From contig DAOVNW010000037.1 in assembly GCA_030630095.1 (NCBI GenBank), positions 1 through 8,099 of the forward strand: a stretch of DNA of 8,099 nt, given 5' to 3'. The translations under genes and the position numbers were made by a program. This document shows, in pieces, positions 5,478 through 8,099 of the stretch. Origin of the DNA: Candidatus Omnitrophota bacterium. GTDB taxonomy: Bacteria; Omnitrophota; Gorgyraeia; JAGLLT01. The first letter of the stretch is position 1; each line of letters begins with the position of its first letter. The notes under the pieces were generated by a model. The model ran no database searches, was not told the origin of the DNA, and was given only the letters and a program-made list of their open reading frames with translations.

Positions 5478-6026
5478 TTAATGGTTCTGAATATACAATA
5501 TTTCTACAATGGCCGCTTTAGCTTCTTTATAAGGTATAGCTAATCTCTCCCTCAACTTGCCTTTTTCTTCAACGCGCCAGTTAACCAGTATCGTATCTAA
5601 AATAGGCATCTGGCCGCCGCAGCCGTTTAGAGTAAAATAATAGTTCCCATCCTTCTTCAAAAAAACCAGCATATCGTCGTATATTTCGTAAGCGTCTATA
5701 TGCTCATAGGGCAGGTTCGAGTTTCTGGCATAAATGGTCATAGCCTTGCTTTTTAGATCGCCTTTAAAAACCTGATTTATCTTTATAATGGTCATCTGGT
5801 AATAGGTTCCGCTTTTATGCCTGAAGCACACGGGCTCATTGGCTATAATCTTTATGTCCGCGATAAGGTCAGCTTCAGAAACCAGCTCCTCAACCGACAT
5901 TATACGAAACTCATTGTGATTGACGCTAACCTTTTTCCCGAAGCCGGCAACGCATCCTGAAAGCAGTAACCCGAGGGCTAAAATTGAAAATAGGTTTATA
6001 AATTGCCTCGTCTTTAAATTGCTCAT
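5478..6026 (-). CDS. Small predicted lipoprotein, 182 aa, function unknown
   Basis: Residues 1-25 are a lipoprotein signal peptide: basic start (K5, R7), hydrophobic core and lipobox L-S-G-C with Cys25 as the lipidated residue. Position +2 is Val, so no Asp retention signal is visible and outer-membrane sorting is plausible. The mature part is beta-rich: VEELVSEADLIADIKII (45-61), TIIKINQVFKGD (79-90), YDDMLVFLKKDGNYYF (116-131) and LNGCGGQMPILD. This 'secretory beta-barrel with VFKGD and LVFL' layout recalls small NTR/TIMP-like or OB-fold exported domains, which is a weak structural guess. Cys67 and Cys136 could form a disulfide. The ATG is 4 nt after the stop of the M48 peptidase gene, so the two are almost surely co-transcribed and perhaps translationally coupled. 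A partner or inhibitor of the peptidase is one possibility; nothing in the sequence proves it. Confidence 0.8.
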   Translation of the reverse strand: MSNLKTRQFINLFSILALGLLLSGCVAGFGKKVSVNHNEFRIMSVEELVSEADLIADIKIIANEPVCFRHKSGTYYQMTIIKINQVFKGDLKSKAMTIYARNSNLPYEHIDAYEIYDDMLVFLKKDGNYYFTLNGCGGQMPILDTILVNWRVEEKGKLRERLAIPYKEAKAAIVEILYIQNH

Positions 6027-6030
6027 TTTG

Positions 6031-6819
6031 CTAATCGCCTTCCATTAAGTCCAGATAACCCTCGTAATCAAGCTTGCCGGTTATCTCTCTTTTTACCAGC
6101 GCCTTTCTCATATCAATCGGCGGATGAGACCTGAAATAACTATACCTTCTTCTCTTTTGCCGTCTGTCTATCTTTTGCAGTTTCTCCAGCATAGAAAGCG
6201 CCGCATAAGGATCATAGCCTGCCGCTTTTAAATACTTAACGCTTAACCTGTCGGCTTCTTTTTCAAAATCCCGGCTGTACTGCATCAAAACCGACAAATA
6301 GGCAAAATCCTTACCCCGGTGAAAACCGGTATCACTGCTCCCAATTAAAGTAATCGCGGTTAAGAAATTGAATAAAAAATCACCTTGCATCTTCTTCATC
6401 GAGTGCTTTGCCGCCACATGGCCTACTTCATGCGCCAAGACTGCCGCTATCTCATCATCCCTCTCCGCTATTTCAATCAGGCCGCTGCTGACATAAATGT
6501 AGCCGCCGGGCAGAGCCAGAGCATTCACTTCTTCGTCCTTAATAATTTTAAAATAATACTTTAAATCCCCGCGGTCTGAAACCGCGGCAATTCGCCGGCC
6601 GATTTCATCTATTCTTTTCTGCTCGCCTTCATCATCATAGAGCTCGCACTTTTTCTCAAACTTAGCGGCTATCTTCCTGCCCAGCCTAACCTCTTTCTCG
6701 GTAGAATACATTATGAATTCTCTCTCACCGATTGCCCTATTATAGGAAGTGGTCATACAGCCGGCTGAACAACAGACAGTCAGAAAAAAAGCGATATATA
6801 TTGAAAGAGGTTTTGTCAT
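6031..6819 (-). CDS. M48-family zinc metallopeptidase, predicted lipoprotein
   Basis: The ATG at 6819 gives 262 aa that begin with a lipoprotein signal peptide (hydrophobic 5-17, lipobox S-A-G-C, Cys21). The catalytic motif is HEVGH at 130-134 (zinc ligands His130 and His134, catalytic Glu131). The third ligand is Glu186 in the ExxxD motif SRDFEKEAD, with Asp190. An NALALPGGYIYVSSGL segment (99-114) and SHPP (231-234) are typical of the LoiP/YcaL/BepA-like periplasmic branch. BepA's C-terminal TPR domain is missing, so the architecture is closer to LoiP/YcaL. Such enzymes degrade or process misfolded outer-membrane proteins. The frame is open further upstream, with an ATG at 6879 and a TTG at 6888 overlapping the end of recG; those starts would put an extra hydrophobic stretch before the signal peptide and are less likely, though GAGGG lies just before the 6879 ATG. 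The small lipoprotein follows by 4 nt. Confidence 0.92.
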   Translation of the reverse strand: MTKPLSIYIAFFLTVCCSAGCMTTSYNRAIGEREFIMYSTEKEVRLGRKIAAKFEKKCELYDDEGEQKRIDEIGRRIAAVSDRGDLKYYFKIIKDEEVNALALPGGYIYVSSGLIEIAERDDEIAAVLAHEVGHVAAKHSMKKMQGDFLFNFLTAITLIGSSDTGFHRGKDFAYLSVLMQYSRDFEKEADRLSVKYLKAAGYDPYAALSMLEKLQKIDRRQKRRRYSYFRSHPPIDMRKALVKREITGKLDYEGYLDLMEGD

Positions 6820-6826
6820 CGTAGTT

Positions 6827-6835
6827 ATTATACCA
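6827..6835 (-). promoter_or_regulatory. Extended -10 element before the M48 peptidase gene
   Basis: The minus strand reads TGGTATAAT, a perfect extended -10 (TGn plus TATAAT). No good -35 is found at 16-18 nt; TTGTGA at 6850-6845 is only 12 nt away. The hexamer ends 7 nt before the ATG at 6819, so transcription would begin at or next to the start codon. No Shine-Dalgarno precedes this ATG, which agrees with a leaderless message; it could also be a chance match in AT-rich DNA. Confidence 0.4.
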
Positions 6836-6859
6836 TATATAAATTCACAAAAGAAAAAA

Positions 6860-8099
6860 TTAAAAATACCGGGCGGCATATCCCTCAAAAAGCCTTCTAT
6901 TCGCGGGCAGTTTTAAATCGGGATCGTTGTCCACGATATTAAAAACTTCCCGGCGCGCTAAATTAAGCAAGGCGGTATCTTTGAGAATGCTGCCAACGCG
7001 CAGTTCGGGAAAACCGTGCTGGCGCGTTCCGAAGAATTCGCCGGGGCCTCTCATCTTTAAATCCTCCTCGGCAATTTTAAAACCGTCGCTATGGGCAAAC
7101 ATAATAGATAATCTCCTCTTAGCATCATCTTTGCCGCTTGATGAAATTAATATACAGTACGACTCAAACTCACCCCGGCCGATTCTGCCTCTAAGCTGAT
7201 GAAGCTGGCTTAAGCCAAAACGTTCCGCGTGCTCTATAAGCATTACGGCGGCGTTGGCCGCGTCGATACCCACTTCAATAACAATCGTGGAAACCAAAAT
7301 ATCTATTTGCCCGCTCTTAAATTTTTTCATTATCTCTTCCTTCTCCGCCGCCTTCATCTTGCCGTAGAGGAGGCCGACGTTTAAATCCGGATAAACCCTT
7401 TCCTTGAGCTTTTTATACATACTTTTGGCCGCTCTTAAATCCAGCGCTTCGGACTCTTCAACTAAGGGATAGACAACATACGCCTGCCGGCCATTCGCGA
7501 TTTGCTTTCTGATAAACTCATAGGCGCCATCCCTTTTTTTGCCGCTTACCCACCAGGTAGTTACCGCCTTTCTGCCCGGTGGAAGCTCATCAATAACAGA
7601 CAGGTCTAAATCGCCATAGATGGTATAAGCCAAAGACCTGGGAATGGGAGTAGCCGTCATAATTAAAACGTCCGGACAAAGCCCTTTTTTTGCCAGTGTC
7701 TCTCTTTGGGTTACCCCGAACTTATGCTGTTCGTCAATAATCACCAAACCCAATTTATTAAAGTTAACTGTTTTCTGAATGAGAGAATGAGTCCCGATAA
7801 TTATCGCGGCTTTTTGCCGGCCAATTTTCTGCTTCGCTTTATTCTTATCCTTTACCTTCATCCCCCCTGCAAACAAAACCACTTTAACTTTTACGCCCTT
7901 GAACATCCGCTTAGCGCTAATGTAATGCTGTTGAGCCAGTATTTCCGTGGGCGCCATAAGGACACCCTGATAACCGTTTTCAACCGCCTTTAAAAGGGCG
8001 TAGAGGGCTACCACTGTTTTACCCGAACCTACATCGCCCTGAAGCAGGCGGCGCATCGGCCTTGAGCCCTTCATATCATTCTCTATCTCGTTCATCACC
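6860..8099 (-). CDS. recG: ATP-dependent DNA helicase RecG, C-terminal part (5' end outside window)
   Basis: RecG is a superfamily 2 DNA translocase that remodels stalled replication forks and branch-migrates Holliday junctions. The 412 residues in view cover the helicase core. Counting from the first full codon in the window: Walker A GDVGSGKT (21-28), APTEILAQQH (49-58), DEQH (122-125), TATPIPR (148-154), then the second RecA-like lobe with STIVIEVGID, QLRGRIGRG and the C-terminal GPGEFFGTRQHG hook. It ends ...EGYAARYF. The GTG at 8098 that could pass as a start is internal: the preceding ~280 residues (wedge domain) of a normal RecG of about 690 aa must lie to the right of the window. All motifs are intact, so the gene looks functional. 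The stop at 6860 is 40 nt from the M48 start. Confidence 0.96.
   Translation of the reverse strand, partial: VMNEIENDMKGSRPMRRLLQGDVGSGKTVVALYALLKAVENGYQGVLMAPTEILAQQHYISAKRMFKGVKVKVVLFAGGMKVKDKNKAKQKIGRQKAAIIIGTHSLIQKTVNFNKLGLVIIDEQHKFGVTQRETLAKKGLCPDVLIMTATPIPRSLAYTIYGDLDLSVIDELPPGRKAVTTWWVSGKKRDGAYEFIRKQIANGRQAYVVYPLVEESEALDLRAAKSMYKKLKERVYPDLNVGLLYGKMKAAEKEEIMKKFKSGQIDILVSTIVIEVGIDAANAAVMLIEHAERFGLSQLHQLRGRIGRGEFESYCILISSSGKDDAKRRLSIMFAHSDGFKIAEEDLKMRGPGEFFGTRQHGFPELRVGSILKDTALLNLARREVFNIVDNDPDLKLPANRRLFEGYAARYF

Noticed and set aside
6820..6888. Upstream starts (TTG 6888, ATG 6879) of the M48 peptidase
   Set aside because: They overlap recG and put an extra hydrophobic stretch ahead of a complete lipoprotein signal peptide. 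Not fully excluded, because GAGGG precedes the 6879 ATG.
6927..7199. Plus-strand 90-codon open frame
   Set aside because: Antisense to the conserved RecG C-terminal region.
7706..7993. Plus-strand 95-codon open frame
   Set aside because: Antisense to the RecG helicase core, motifs Ia to II.

Overview
The window looks like a piece of a moderately AT-rich bacterial chromosome with a Gram-negative type envelope. It carries housekeeping genes (recG, era, rlmD), two predicted lipoproteins and a multi-spanning glycosyltransferase-like protein. The mixture of an 'xTLYLKNGR' N-terminal domain on a secreted GH2-like protein, a TPR-rich membrane protein and an unassigned 180-aa cytosolic protein reminds me of uncultured Omnitrophota/PVC-type genomes. 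This is a low-confidence impression from memory; no marker here fixes the taxonomy.

Layout. 1-805 (minus): 5' part of a secreted glycoside hydrolase family 2-like protein that runs off the left edge. 806-1020: divergent regulatory region with a good sigma70-type promoter in each direction, separated by degenerate tandem heptamers and a small palindrome. 1021-1563 (plus): 180-aa protein of unknown function, the only plus-strand gene. It ends 19 nt from the convergent minus-strand cluster. 8099-1583 (minus): recG (5' end outside the window), M48 lipoprotein peptidase, small lipoprotein, TMTC-like GT-C/TPR membrane protein, era, rlmD.

The cluster falls into two tight blocks. M48 peptidase and small lipoprotein are 4 nt apart. 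The TMTC-like gene, era and rlmD are separated by only 6 and 1 nt. The blocks are split by a 120-nt gap that holds three GC-rich inverted repeats, one of which resembles a terminator on the minus strand. A separate extended -10 element sits directly before the M48 start and may give a leaderless transcript. Functionally, the cluster mixes nucleic-acid maintenance (RecG), ribosome maturation (Era on 16S rRNA, RlmD on 23S rRNA) and cell-envelope work (peptidase, lipoprotein, glycosyltransferase-like protein).

I see no phage, transposase, CRISPR, toxin-antitoxin or obvious defence system. The points most worth a second look are the GH2-like protein with Asp where the acid/base Glu is expected, the bacterial TMTC-like protein, the palindrome cluster, the heptamer-bearing divergent promoter region and the unassigned plus-strand gene.
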